6,026 nucleotides of DNA, from contig CAYRZF010000110.1 in assembly GCA_964428805.1 (NCBI GenBank), positions 1-6,026 on the forward strand. Direction: 5' to 3'. How positions within the stretch are numbered: position 1 is the first letter of the stretch; every line of letters starts with the position of its first letter. The translations under genes were made by a program, and so were the position numbers. The stretch comes from CAYRZF01 sp964428805. Lineage in GTDB: Bacteria; Methylomirabilota; Methylomirabilia; Rokubacteriales; CSP1-6. Positions 1 through 5,636 of this stretch are shown here, piece after piece. The notes below the pieces were generated by a model. That model was given only the letters and a program-made list of their open reading frames with translations. It had not been told where the DNA came from and made no database searches.

Positions 1-256
1 CCACACAGATGGTGACGTGGAGCTCCTTGGGCTCGTAGCGGGCCATGTGCTGCTCCAACTCTTCTTTGGTGTCCGCCACGATGGCGAAGTCCTTAGCAGG
101 GACCCCGTTTCGCTGCGGGCTGTCCCCATAGCGGCCGAAGGCGATCCCCCACCTGCCCGCCTTGCGAGCCGAAAGGACGATGCCGCGCGTGATACGGGCC
201 GCCAGGTTCTTCTGGAAAATGCCGCGATAGACCACTTCACAGATGAGGTGAGCCAT
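1..256 (-). CDS. 2-oxoacid:ferredoxin oxidoreductase gamma-like subunit, 3' end outside window
   Basis: Probable gamma subunit of a pyruvate/2-oxoacid:ferredoxin oxidoreductase, a cytoplasmic CoA-dependent enzyme that interconverts 2-oxoacids and acyl-CoA plus CO2 using ferredoxin. Only the first 85 codons are visible; the frame is open to the left edge. The start is ATG at 256-254, preceded by GGAGG with five bases between, which is a strong SD. The visible protein begins MAHLICEVVYRGIFQKNL and contains FGRYGDSPQRNGVPAKDF at about residues 41-58. That segment resembles the conserved FPRYGxERRGAPVxAF stretch of PorG/ForG proteins; the usual N-terminal GxGGQG loop is replaced by an RGIFQKN-like segment, as I recall from divergent gamma subunits of autotrophs. 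The other subunits would be expected downstream, outside the window. The assignment rests on motif memory alone and the C-terminal half is unseen. A separate promoter seems likely because of the 123-base gap upstream. Confidence 0.6.
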   Translation of the reverse strand, partial: MAHLICEVVYRGIFQKNLAARITRGIVLSARKAGRWGIAFGRYGDSPQRNGVPAKDFAIVADTKEELEQHMARYEPKELHVTICV

Positions 257-303
257 TGAATCCTCCCGAGGCCGATGCCCCCTACTCTAACCCGCTGGTC
301 CGA

Positions 304-314
304 TGGTCTGACCA
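304..314. promoter_or_regulatory. 11-base perfect palindrome at the expected transcription start
   Basis: TGGTCTGACCA is a perfect inverted repeat (TGGTC, central T, GACCA). It lies just downstream of the candidate -10 hexamer at 322-317, where transcription would be expected to begin, so it could be a regulator site. A short palindrome can also occur by chance. Confidence 0.25.
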
Positions 315-316
315 CG

Positions 317-348
317 ATTATATTCCAATAGGACCCCAACCCTGTCAA
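317..348 (-). promoter_or_regulatory. Possible sigma-70-like promoter for the oxidoreductase gene
   Basis: On the minus strand a perfect TTGACA (348-343) is followed by a perfect TATAAT (322-317). The spacer is 20 bases, longer than the usual 16-18, so the two hexamers may not work as a pair. The TATAAT lies about 60 bases upstream of the ATG at 256, which would give a leader of roughly 50 bases. This is the only AT-rich patch in the 257-379 gap. Confidence 0.4.
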
Positions 349-379
349 GCCATAGTTTTTCCTTGTATTCCAGCCGCTT

Positions 380-1465
380 CTAAAGCGTGAAGCCGGCTCT
401 AGCCCGTCCATGGGCGGCCTGCTCGGCGCGCATGGTATCGGGGTTGGTCCCGCGTTGGAGGGCCAGGTGATACGTGAAAAGTTGGAGCGGGACCACGGCA
501 AGGATGGGAGTGAGCAGCTCGGGCAGCGGTGGAAGGGTCACCGTGTGAGCGCAGAGGGCCGAGAGCTCCGCATCCCCCTCCTGCACGACACCGACCACGG
601 GAGCGCCGATCTCTCCCGCAGCCCTGGCAAGCGCGACGCAGCGCTCGTAAGACGGCCCGGGAGGCGCGATCACGAAGACCATGTCGCTCGCCTCCATCGC
701 CGCCCACGGGCCGTGAAGCACCTGTTCACAGTTCATCCCGACGGTCGTCGCGTAGTTCGCCTCGTTCATCTTCAGGGCGGCCTCGTAGGCCGTCGCGGTG
801 TTCGGACCGCCGCCGACAAAGTAGTAGCGCCCACGATCCGAAAAGCGCGCCGCGAGTTCTTCCCAGGACTCCTGTCCGAGGAGCAACGCCATCTGGTCAG
901 GGATGGCCTCGAGGGCCTGCCTCACCGCCTCGTCGCCGCCGACCTCGGCCGCCAGCGCGGCCAGCAGCGACAGGACGGTGGTGTAGCTGATCGTATGAGC
1001 GGCTGAGTTTTCCTGCTCCACGGTCGTCAGAACGTAGTCCGCAATCTTCAATCCCTCGCCGCTTCCCCGGCCGGTGATCGCAATCCCGATGCCGCCACCC
1101 GCTTTCGCCTTCTGGAGGGCCTCGAGCGAAAAGCGTTTGGTCCCGCGATGGCTCACGACGATCACGCCGGTCTTCGGATCCGGATCCGGCCAGTAGTTCT
1201 TGAACTCGAACGAGTGGAAGGCTCGCACGCTGTGGCCTAATCGACCAACCCGCGACAAGAGGAGCTCACCGACCAGACATGCGTGCCAGGAGGTGCCGAT
1301 CCCCGACAGGAAGACCCGATCCACCGTCTTGAGGTGCTGGGCGGCCACCTTCAGAATCTCCGCGTTCCCGCGGAGTACCAGCCGGATGGCGCCGGGCTGG
1401 GCATAAATCGACTCATACATGAAATATGGATGTCCAGGACGGGGCGGCGGCGGGCTCCAGGCCAT
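380..1465 (-). CDS. Two-SIS-domain sugar isomerase-like protein (GlmS isomerase-domain homologue, no glutaminase domain)
   Basis: 361 residues resembling the isomerase half of glucosamine-6-phosphate synthase (GlmS). HPYFMYESIYAQPGAI (residues 12-27) corresponds to the GlmS linker motif around HxMxKEIxEQP. SIS domain 1 (about 45-175) has GIGTSWHA (55-62), like the GlmS sugar-phosphate loop. SIS domain 2 (about 205-340) has AYEAALKMNEANY and VLHGPW, which place Glu235 and His251 where GlmS has its catalytic Glu and ring-opening His. The C-terminal tail RGTNPDTMRAEQ aligns with GlmS RGTDVDQPRN, but the GlmS Schiff-base lysine (LAKSVTVE) is not preserved. The N-terminal glutamine amidotransferase domain is absent, so it may be an isomerase or deaminase/deglycase of the AgaS/FrlB kind; the substrate is unknown. 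Start ATG 1465 has AAGGAG seven bases upstream. It lies 18 bases after pdxT and is probably cotranscribed. Confidence 0.85.
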   Translation of the reverse strand: MAWSPPPPRPGHPYFMYESIYAQPGAIRLVLRGNAEILKVAAQHLKTVDRVFLSGIGTSWHACLVGELLLSRVGRLGHSVRAFHSFEFKNYWPDPDPKTGVIVVSHRGTKRFSLEALQKAKAGGGIGIAITGRGSGEGLKIADYVLTTVEQENSAAHTISYTTVLSLLAALAAEVGGDEAVRQALEAIPDQMALLLGQESWEELAARFSDRGRYYFVGGGPNTATAYEAALKMNEANYATTVGMNCEQVLHGPWAAMEASDMVFVIAPPGPSYERCVALARAAGEIGAPVVGVVQEGDAELSALCAHTVTLPPLPELLTPILAVVPLQLFTYHLALQRGTNPDTMRAEQAAHGRARAGFTL

Positions 1466-1483
1466 GAAGAGGCTCCTTATCCT

Positions 1484-2065
1484 CTATCGTCCGGCCGCCT
1501 TGACCATCCGGGCGAAATAGGCGTGGACGGTGGGATCGTCTGTGAGTTCGGGATGGAAGGCGGCGACAAGCACGGAGCCCTGGCGCGCCATCACGCAATC
1601 GCCGCCGTGAGAGGCGAGCCGCGTCACCGCCGGGCCAAGCCGGCGGATCCGGGGCGCCCGAATGAACACCATCCTGAGAGGACGAGGCTGACCGTCCAGG
1701 GTCGCCTCCCCTTCGGTCTCGAAGGACTCTTTCTGGCGGCCGTAGGCGTTACGCTCGACAGCGACATCGATGAGGCCGAGCGAGAATTGATTCGGATTCA
1801 GCACCTCCCGCGCCAGCACGATGAGCCCGGCGCAGGTGCCGAACATCGGCTTGCCAGCGGCATGAAACTTCTCGAGTGCCGGGACGAACTCCCAGGCGTC
1901 CATGAGCTTGAGCAGCGTCGTGCTCTCGCCGCCGGGAATGATCAAGCCGTCCACGGCATCCAGGGCGACCGGCTTTCTCACCTCGGCGGATTCCACCTCG
2001 ATCCGCGCCAGCGCCTGTCTGTGAAGGGCAAAGTCGCCCTGGAGCGCCAACACCCCGATCTTCAT
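1484..2065 (-). CDS. pdxT: PLP synthase glutaminase subunit PdxT
   Basis: Class I glutamine amidotransferase that hydrolyses glutamine and channels ammonia to PdxS, forming pyridoxal 5'-phosphate in the DXP-independent pathway; cytoplasmic. At 193 residues it has normal family length. It shows MKIGVLALQGDFALH at the N-terminus, PGGESTT (44-50), the nucleophile elbow GTCAG with Cys78, RNAYGRQ (105-111, family RNAFGRQ), a VFIRAP segment (133-138) and the FHPELT motif supplying His171 and Glu173 of the triad. All expected catalytic residues are present. The start at 2065 is two bases after the pdxS TAG; the nearest SD-like GAGG is about nine bases upstream, inside the end of pdxS, so translation is probably coupled. 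Confidence 0.98.
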   Translation of the reverse strand: MKIGVLALQGDFALHRQALARIEVESAEVRKPVALDAVDGLIIPGGESTTLLKLMDAWEFVPALEKFHAAGKPMFGTCAGLIVLAREVLNPNQFSLGLIDVAVERNAYGRQKESFETEGEATLDGQPRPLRMVFIRAPRIRRLGPAVTRLASHGGDCVMARQGSVLVAAFHPELTDDPTVHAYFARMVKAAGR

Positions 2066-2067
2066 GC

Positions 2068-2949
2068 CTACCAGCCTCGAGTTTGCAGCAGGTCCTTCTC
2101 GGCGAGCTTCGACGTCTCGATTCCGGGCATCGCCTCCCCCAACTCCTCGGAAACCTTCGCCAGGACATCCGGGTCCTTGTAGTGGGTCGTCGCCTGCACG
2201 GTCGCTCTGGCACGCGAGGCGGGATCCGCAGACTTGAAGATCCCGGACCCGACGAAGACCGCCTCGGCTCCCAGCTGCATCATCAGGGCGGCATCTGCCG
2301 GAGTGGCGATCCCGCCCGCGGCGAAGTTCGGCACGGGAAGGCGGCCGTTCTGTGCCACCCAGCGCAGAAGTTCGTATGGAGCCCCCAACTCCTTCGCCTC
2401 GGTCATCAGCTCCTCGGGTCCCAGCGTGGTCAGCCGCTTCATGTGGCTCGTGACCTTCCGCATGTGGCGCACCGCCTCGACGATGTTGCCGGAGCCCGCC
2501 TCCCCCTTGGTCCGGATCAGCGCGGCCCCTTCGCCGATCCGCCGAAGGGCTTCCCCGAGGTCGCGCGCTCCGCAGACGAACGGGACCTTGAAGGCGAACT
2601 TGTCCACGTGGAAGTGTTCGTCCGCCGGTGTCAGCACCTCGGACTCATCGATGTAGTCCACCCCCAGGGCTTGCAGGATCTGCGCCTCGACGAAATGGCC
2701 GATCCGGCACTTGGCCATAACCGGGATCGTGACCGCAGCCATGATTTCCTTGATCCTCTTCACGGAAGCCATCCGCGCGACCCCACCCTGGGCCCGGATG
2801 TCCGCGGGTACGCGCTCGAGGGCCATCACGGCTACCCCCCCGGCGTCCTCGGCGATCTTCGCCTGTTCGGCCGTGGTCACATCCATGATGACGCCGCCCT
2901 TCAGCATCTCCGCCAATCCAACCTTCAAACGAAGCGTTCCGATTTCCAT
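2068..2949 (-). CDS. pdxS: PLP synthase subunit PdxS
   Basis: Synthase subunit of the PdxST complex, a (beta/alpha)8 barrel forming dodecamers, which makes pyridoxal 5'-phosphate from ribose 5-phosphate, glyceraldehyde 3-phosphate and ammonia from PdxT. The 293-residue length is typical. Recognisable segments are GLAEMLKGGVIMDV with Asp23, AGGVAVMALERVPADIR (36-52), IPVMAKCRIGH with Lys80, YIDESEVLTPAD (99-110) and IRTKGEAGSGN with Lys148. Lys80 and Lys148 match the two lysines that carry the covalent intermediates (81 and 149 in Bacillus subtilis numbering). NFAAGGIATPADAALMMQLGAEAVFVGSGIFKS is the phosphate-binding C-terminal part. ATG 2949 has AAGGAGG five bases upstream. It lies 37 bases after the MocR-type regulator gene. 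Confidence 0.99.
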   Translation of the reverse strand: MEIGTLRLKVGLAEMLKGGVIMDVTTAEQAKIAEDAGGVAVMALERVPADIRAQGGVARMASVKRIKEIMAAVTIPVMAKCRIGHFVEAQILQALGVDYIDESEVLTPADEHFHVDKFAFKVPFVCGARDLGEALRRIGEGAALIRTKGEAGSGNIVEAVRHMRKVTSHMKRLTTLGPEELMTEAKELGAPYELLRWVAQNGRLPVPNFAAGGIATPADAALMMQLGAEAVFVGSGIFKSADPASRARATVQATTHYKDPDVLAKVSEELGEAMPGIETSKLAEKDLLQTRGW

Positions 2950-2969
2950 GCTCGCCTCCTTGTCTTCAT
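2925..2969 (-). CDS. Possible 14-codon overlapping leader ORF at the pdxS start
   Basis: ATG at 2969 opens the peptide MKTRRRAWKSERFV and ends at TGA 2927-2925, inside pdxS and out of frame with it. AAGGA lies five bases before its ATG. The pdxS SD encodes consecutive AGG AGG codons in this frame, and the frame runs across the pdxS ATG, so its translation could compete with or modulate pdxS initiation. Nothing beyond position and SD supports it, and it may be fortuitous. Confidence 0.2.
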   Translation of the reverse strand: MKTRRRAWKSERFV

Positions 2970-2988
2970 GTATTCCTTCTCGCCTCCT
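2951..2988 (-). repeat. Duplicated SD-bearing 10-mer between the regulator gene and pdxS
   Basis: AGGAGGCGAG occurs twice on the minus strand, at 2988-2979 (overlapping the regulator stop codon) and at 2960-2951 (the pdxS SD). The copies are identical over 10 bases. The upstream copy is followed by AAGGAATAC and an ATG at 2969-2967 that opens a short frame overlapping the pdxS start. Confidence 0.6.
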
Positions 2989-4510
2989 AGACCAGCGGAA
3001 CCAAGGACCGCTCGGCCTGGGCTCGCCGCGCCGGGCGGCTCATGGCCTGGCGCACAACCTCCGCCAGACGCTTGACCCCTTCGTCGATCCGCTGGGCAGG
3101 GATGGCGGAGAAGCTGAGGCGCAAGGTCCGCTCACCCCCTCCGTCAACGAAGAAAACGGCCCCGGGCGTGAAGGCCACGCCATGGTCAAGGGCGCGAGGG
3201 AGCAGAGTGGTCGCGTCCATTCCCTCCGGGAGGCTCACGAGCAACGAAAACCCCCCGTGGGGTTCGGTCCACGTCGTTCCTTTGGGCATTCGACTCTCCA
3301 ATGCCCGCAGCAGGATCACCCGACGACGACTGTACTCGGCGGCGCAGCGGGCCAGATGACGCTCGAGTCGGCGCCGCTGGCAGAACTGGAAGACCGCGGC
3401 TTGGATGAGCGGGCTCGTGTGGATATCGCAGAGCTGCTTGGCAACCTCCAGCCGCTCGAGGATCGTGCGCGGCGCCACGAGCCAACCGAGGCGCAGCCCT
3501 GGGAAAAGAATCTTCGAAAAGGTTCCGATGTAGATGACGATCCCCGAGGCATCCGACGCCCTCAAGGGAGCGGGAGGGCGGTCACCGAAATAGAGGCTCC
3601 CGTCAAACCCATCTTCCACCACCGGCACCCGATGGCGCCCGGCCAGCGCAAGAAGCCCGTGACGGGCACCGGGGCTCATCGTGTGACCGGTGGGATTGTG
3701 CGCGCTGGGCTGGCAGTAGAGGAGCTTGGGAGAGTGACGCCCCAGCGCGCGCTCGAGGAGGTCCAGCCGGAGCCCATCGTCTCCGAGCGGGATCGGCAGG
3801 AGCTGGGCCCCAAAGGAGCGGAAGACCTGGATCGCGCGCGGGTAGCTCGGCTCCTCGATGGCGACAAAGTCCCCGGGGTCGAGCAGAACCCGCGCAATCA
3901 GGTCGAGGCCCTGCTGGGAGCCATTGACGATGAGGATCTCATCCGGCCGGGCTTCCACTCCGAACCGGAGAAGGTAGCGCGAGACGAACTGCCTGAGCGG
4001 CTCATACCCGCCCACCGGATAGTACTGAAGCAACTGCTGACCCTCGGCCCGGATCACCCGATTCAAGACCTGTCGAAAGGCTTCAGTCGGGAAGAGGCCG
4101 CTGTCCGGCATCCCGCCGGCGAAGGAAATCAAGCCCGCGCCGGGCCTGGTCCCCCCACCCAACACTTCACGGCGGCGGGCCTCCATCACTGCCAGCTGGG
4201 AGCCCTTCGAAAACAGACTTGACCAATCAACTTCGGGCGGTATGTTAGCCCGTGAGACTTCATGTTTTGGTTCAAGGGAGGCGACGAATGTTCCCTGCCC
4301 CACGTGCGCTCGCGCCAGCCCTTCCGAGACGAGCTCGTCATAGGCCATGGTCACGGTCGCCCGGTTCACGCCCAACCGCCGGGCCAGGTCGCGGGTGGCC
4401 GGGAGTTTCACATCGGAGCCGAGAACCCCCTGCCGGATCAGACGTTCCAGGTGCGACCGGATCTGCCGGGCCAGGGGTACGCGCGAGGAGCGGTCAAGGG
4501 GGATTTCCAC
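2987..4510 (-). CDS. pdxR: MocR/PdxR-type GntR-family regulator with aminotransferase-like domain
   Basis: 507-residue fusion of an N-terminal GntR-type winged helix (about 1-76) and a fold-type I aminotransferase-like domain (about 125-490). The DNA-binding part shows PLARQIRSHLERLIRQG, KLPATRDLARRLGVNRATV (35-53) and AYDELVSEGLARAHVGQGTFV. The PLP domain shows FAGGMPD (130-136), YYPVGGYEPLR (163-173), NGSQQGLDLIARVLLDPGD, SAHNPTGHTMSP (269-280), EDGFDGSLYF with Asp300, the presumed Schiff-base lysine Lys333 in GTFSKILFPGLRLGW, and LRLSFS with Arg464. PdxR-type MocR proteins control pdxST in response to PLP. Lying directly upstream of pdxST supports that role, although the gene is codirectional here while PdxR is often divergent. 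A 2-aminoadipate-type aminotransferase is the alternative. The start is GTG 4510; AAGGAG is eight bases upstream, within a small hairpin. Confidence 0.9.
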   Translation of the reverse strand: MEIPLDRSSRVPLARQIRSHLERLIRQGVLGSDVKLPATRDLARRLGVNRATVTMAYDELVSEGLARAHVGQGTFVASLEPKHEVSRANIPPEVDWSSLFSKGSQLAVMEARRREVLGGGTRPGAGLISFAGGMPDSGLFPTEAFRQVLNRVIRAEGQQLLQYYPVGGYEPLRQFVSRYLLRFGVEARPDEILIVNGSQQGLDLIARVLLDPGDFVAIEEPSYPRAIQVFRSFGAQLLPIPLGDDGLRLDLLERALGRHSPKLLYCQPSAHNPTGHTMSPGARHGLLALAGRHRVPVVEDGFDGSLYFGDRPPAPLRASDASGIVIYIGTFSKILFPGLRLGWLVAPRTILERLEVAKQLCDIHTSPLIQAAVFQFCQRRRLERHLARCAAEYSRRRVILLRALESRMPKGTTWTEPHGGFSLLVSLPEGMDATTLLPRALDHGVAFTPGAVFFVDGGGERTLRLSFSAIPAQRIDEGVKRLAEVVRQAMSRPARRAQAERSLVPLV

Positions 4511-4524
4511 GGAGCAAGCTCCTT
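4511..4524 (-). promoter_or_regulatory. SD of the MocR-type gene inside a CUUG-tetraloop hairpin
   Basis: The leader reads AAGGAGCTTGCTCC followed directly by the GTG start. GGAG of the SD can pair with CTCC next to the start, closing a CUUG tetraloop. The SD spacing is good (eight bases), but it would be masked when folded, which together with the GTG start suggests low basal translation. Confidence 0.4.
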
Positions 4525-4561
4525 AGAGCCATTTTCAACGATTTTGGCAGTTTGTAAAGAG

Positions 4562-4607
4562 CCAATTGGATCACTACCCACCCACCCAATCCGCAGGGGG
4601 GTGGCGT
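4562..4607. promoter_or_regulatory. Divergent intergenic region: CCAATTGG palindrome and G-tract run
   Basis: The 4511-4634 gap separates divergent genes, so it should hold both promoters. It contains the palindrome CCAATTGG (4562-4569), the run ACCCACCCACCCA (4576-4588, GGGTGGGTGGG on the minus strand) and GGGGGG at 4596-4601. I see no convincing -35/-10 pair for the regulator gene. The palindrome and G-tracts could be regulator sites, but nothing here proves it. Confidence 0.25.
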
Positions 4608-4615
4608 GGTAGAAT
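4607..4615 (+). promoter_or_regulatory. Possible extended -10 element for the caspase-like gene
   Basis: TGGTAGAAT matches an extended -10 (TGn followed by a five-of-six match to TATAAT). No good -35 lies 17 bases upstream. Transcription would start near 4621, leaving a leader of only about 13 bases that just includes the SD, so the call is tentative. Confidence 0.3.
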
Positions 4616-4620
4616 CCCCC

Positions 4621-4627
4621 GGGAGGT
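4621..4627 (+). promoter_or_regulatory. SD that fixes the start of the caspase-like gene
   Basis: GGGAGGT ends seven bases before the ATG at 4635. A frame-compatible start at 4566 would put the promoter-like and SD sequences inside the gene and add an odd N-terminus, so 4635 is preferred. Confidence 0.7.
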
Positions 4628-4634
4628 CGCTACG

Positions 4635-5369
4635 ATGGCGGGCCTGATCGTCCTCGAAAGCATGTGGAACCCGCGGGGGCGGCTCCTCGACGAGGAACCG
4701 TCGGTGCTCCCCTACCTGAAGGCGATCCGCCAGTCCCTGGTCTGGGAGGGCGCGCGCGTCCACTTGGTTTACCGACGCTTCCACACAGCGTACGATCTTG
4801 GGTTGCTCCTCCGCGAGGTTCTTCGCAAGCGGAAGTCTTTCCGATACTGCTACATTGCCTCCCACGGACAGCGGCGGAAGCTCCTGGGTCTCGGTGATCA
4901 GGCAATCCGCCTGGAAACGCTTATTGATTACTGCCGGCCGAGCCAGAACATCGGCTATGTGTTCGGCGCCTGCGATTTCCTTACCCCGGATACCGCGCTG
5001 AACTTCCTGAAGAAGACCGAGGCCCGATTCGTCGCCGGGTATCAGAAGAGCATCCCATGGACCGAGTCCATGTTGGTGGATTGCCTGTTCCTCTCTTACA
5101 TGCTCGGCGGGACGATGAAGTGGGTGCGGACGAAACATGGCGAGCGGATCCCGCCACTCAAGACCACCAACAACTTCCAGATCACCCACACCGATAACCC
5201 GCAGAAAGCGGTGGGCCAGCTCTATCGGGACTTCCCACTCGCCCACGACATCACCTTCAGCCTGTTCACCCTGTCCCGGCAGCGGGGGCGCAAGCCGGAA
5301 CTGGTGAACTCCTACCAGCTCTACGAGCGCCGTATCAGCCGGGCCCGGCGCCTTGTCCGGGACCTCTAG
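4635..5369 (+). CDS. Uncharacterised protein with caspase/CHAT-like His-Cys arrangement
   Basis: 244 residues, with no family I can name. The order of elements suggests a caspase-type (clan CD) fold: beta strand ARVHLVYRRF (40-49), a helix with LGLLLREVLRKRK (55-67), strand FRYCYIASHG ending in His77-Gly78, a connecting stretch LLGLGDQAIRLETLIDYC (83-100), then strand NIGYVFGACDF carrying Cys113, and ARFVAGYQKSIPWTESMLVDCLFLSYMLG (130-158) as a following strand and helix. In caspases, gingipains and CHAT domains the catalytic His-Gly and Cys follow two adjacent strands in this order, and AGYQ..IPW after the Cys resembles the CHAT segment. The tail is basic (YERRISRARRLVRDL). I see no signal peptide, and peptidase activity is inferred only. 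It is divergent from the MocR-type gene and 64 bases before a small gene that may be cotranscribed. Confidence 0.85.
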   Translation: MAGLIVLESMWNPRGRLLDEEPSVLPYLKAIRQSLVWEGARVHLVYRRFHTAYDLGLLLREVLRKRKSFRYCYIASHGQRRKLLGLGDQAIRLETLIDYCRPSQNIGYVFGACDFLTPDTALNFLKKTEARFVAGYQKSIPWTESMLVDCLFLSYMLGGTMKWVRTKHGERIPPLKTTNNFQITHTDNPQKAVGQLYRDFPLAHDITFSLFTLSRQRGRKPELVNSYQLYERRISRARRLVRDL

Positions 5370-5372
5370 GCG

Positions 5373-5420
5373 ATGCCCATCGGCGAGGGCCAACCCCTCC
5401 TTCGCCTCGACATCCTGTGA
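5373..5420 (+). CDS. Possible 14-aa mini-ORF, in frame after the caspase-like stop
   Basis: ATG at 5373 opens MPIGEGQPLLRLDIL-like sequence (15 residues with the Met) and ends at TGA 5418-5420. It is in the same frame as the preceding gene, separated only by TAG and one codon, and its third positions are mostly G or C. It could be a short peptide, a readthrough extension or the relic of a longer C-terminus. No good SD precedes it. Confidence 0.15.
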   Translation: MPIGEGQPLLRLDIL

Positions 5421-5421
5421 C

Positions 5422-5427
5422 GGAGGT
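5422..5427 (+). promoter_or_regulatory. SD that fixes the start of the 62-residue gene
   Basis: GGAGGT lies six bases before the ATG at 5434. The frame is open further upstream (to a TTG at 5353 that overlaps the caspase-like gene), but no SD of similar quality supports a longer product. Confidence 0.7.
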
Positions 5428-5433
5428 ACGCGA

Positions 5434-5622
5434 ATGTCGGTCGGAGAGGCTCCCATCAAGCAGGCAATCAAGTGGATCGATGAACAGCTCCGGGACAATC
5501 CTGGCGCGGACCGGACCAAACTCGTGGACGATGCCAGCCGGCGGTTCGACCTCACACCCCTCGATGCAGACTTCCTCTGGAGGCACCTGGCCGAACGCCG
5601 GAAGGGGAAAGAGCAGTCCTGA
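5434..5622 (+). CDS. Small uncharacterised helical protein, 62 aa
   Basis: A 62-residue charged protein that I cannot assign to a named family. It starts MSVGEAPIKQAIKWIDEQ and looks mostly helical: helix about 7-22 (PIKQAIKWIDEQLRDN), helix about 26-38 (DRTKLVDDASRRF), a DLTPLDADF turn, then helix to about 55, ending in a basic RRKGKEQS tail. The layout could suit a small protein-binding or helix-turn-helix-like module, but I see no diagnostic motif. There is no transmembrane segment or cysteine. The start is supported by GGAGGT six bases upstream. It follows the caspase-like gene by 64 bases in the same direction with no clear terminator between, so cotranscription is plausible. It converges on the Smr gene, whose stop is only 14 bases away. 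Confidence 0.75.
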   Translation: MSVGEAPIKQAIKWIDEQLRDNPGADRTKLVDDASRRFDLTPLDADFLWRHLAERRKGKEQS

Positions 5623-5636
5623 AAGAGAGGGCCCGA

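Noticed and set aside
17..259. Plus-strand 80-codon frame at the left edge
   Set aside because: Opposite the partial oxidoreductase gene, which has a better SD and recognisable motifs.
1283..2182. Plus-strand open frame (299 codons) opposite pdxT and the SIS gene
   Set aside because: Antisense to pdxT, whose catalytic motifs are all intact; no domain recognised.
2083..3075. Plus-strand open frame (330 codons) opposite pdxS
   Set aside because: Mirror frame of the strongly conserved pdxS; no independent coding evidence.
2711..4222. Long plus-strand open frame (503 codons) opposite the regulator gene and the start of pdxS
   Set aside because: It is antisense to two well-supported genes, shows no recognisable domain, and reads as low-complexity charged sequence typical of high-GC shadow frames.
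5378..5408. Imperfect dyad around GAGGGCCAACCCCTC as a terminator after the caspase-like gene
   Set aside because: Short five-pair stem and no T-tract; cotranscription with the next gene is equally likely.
4494..5555. Minus-strand open frame (353 codons) opposite the caspase-like gene
   Set aside because: It spans the divergent intergenic region and two plus-strand genes with good SD sites, and has no family motif.
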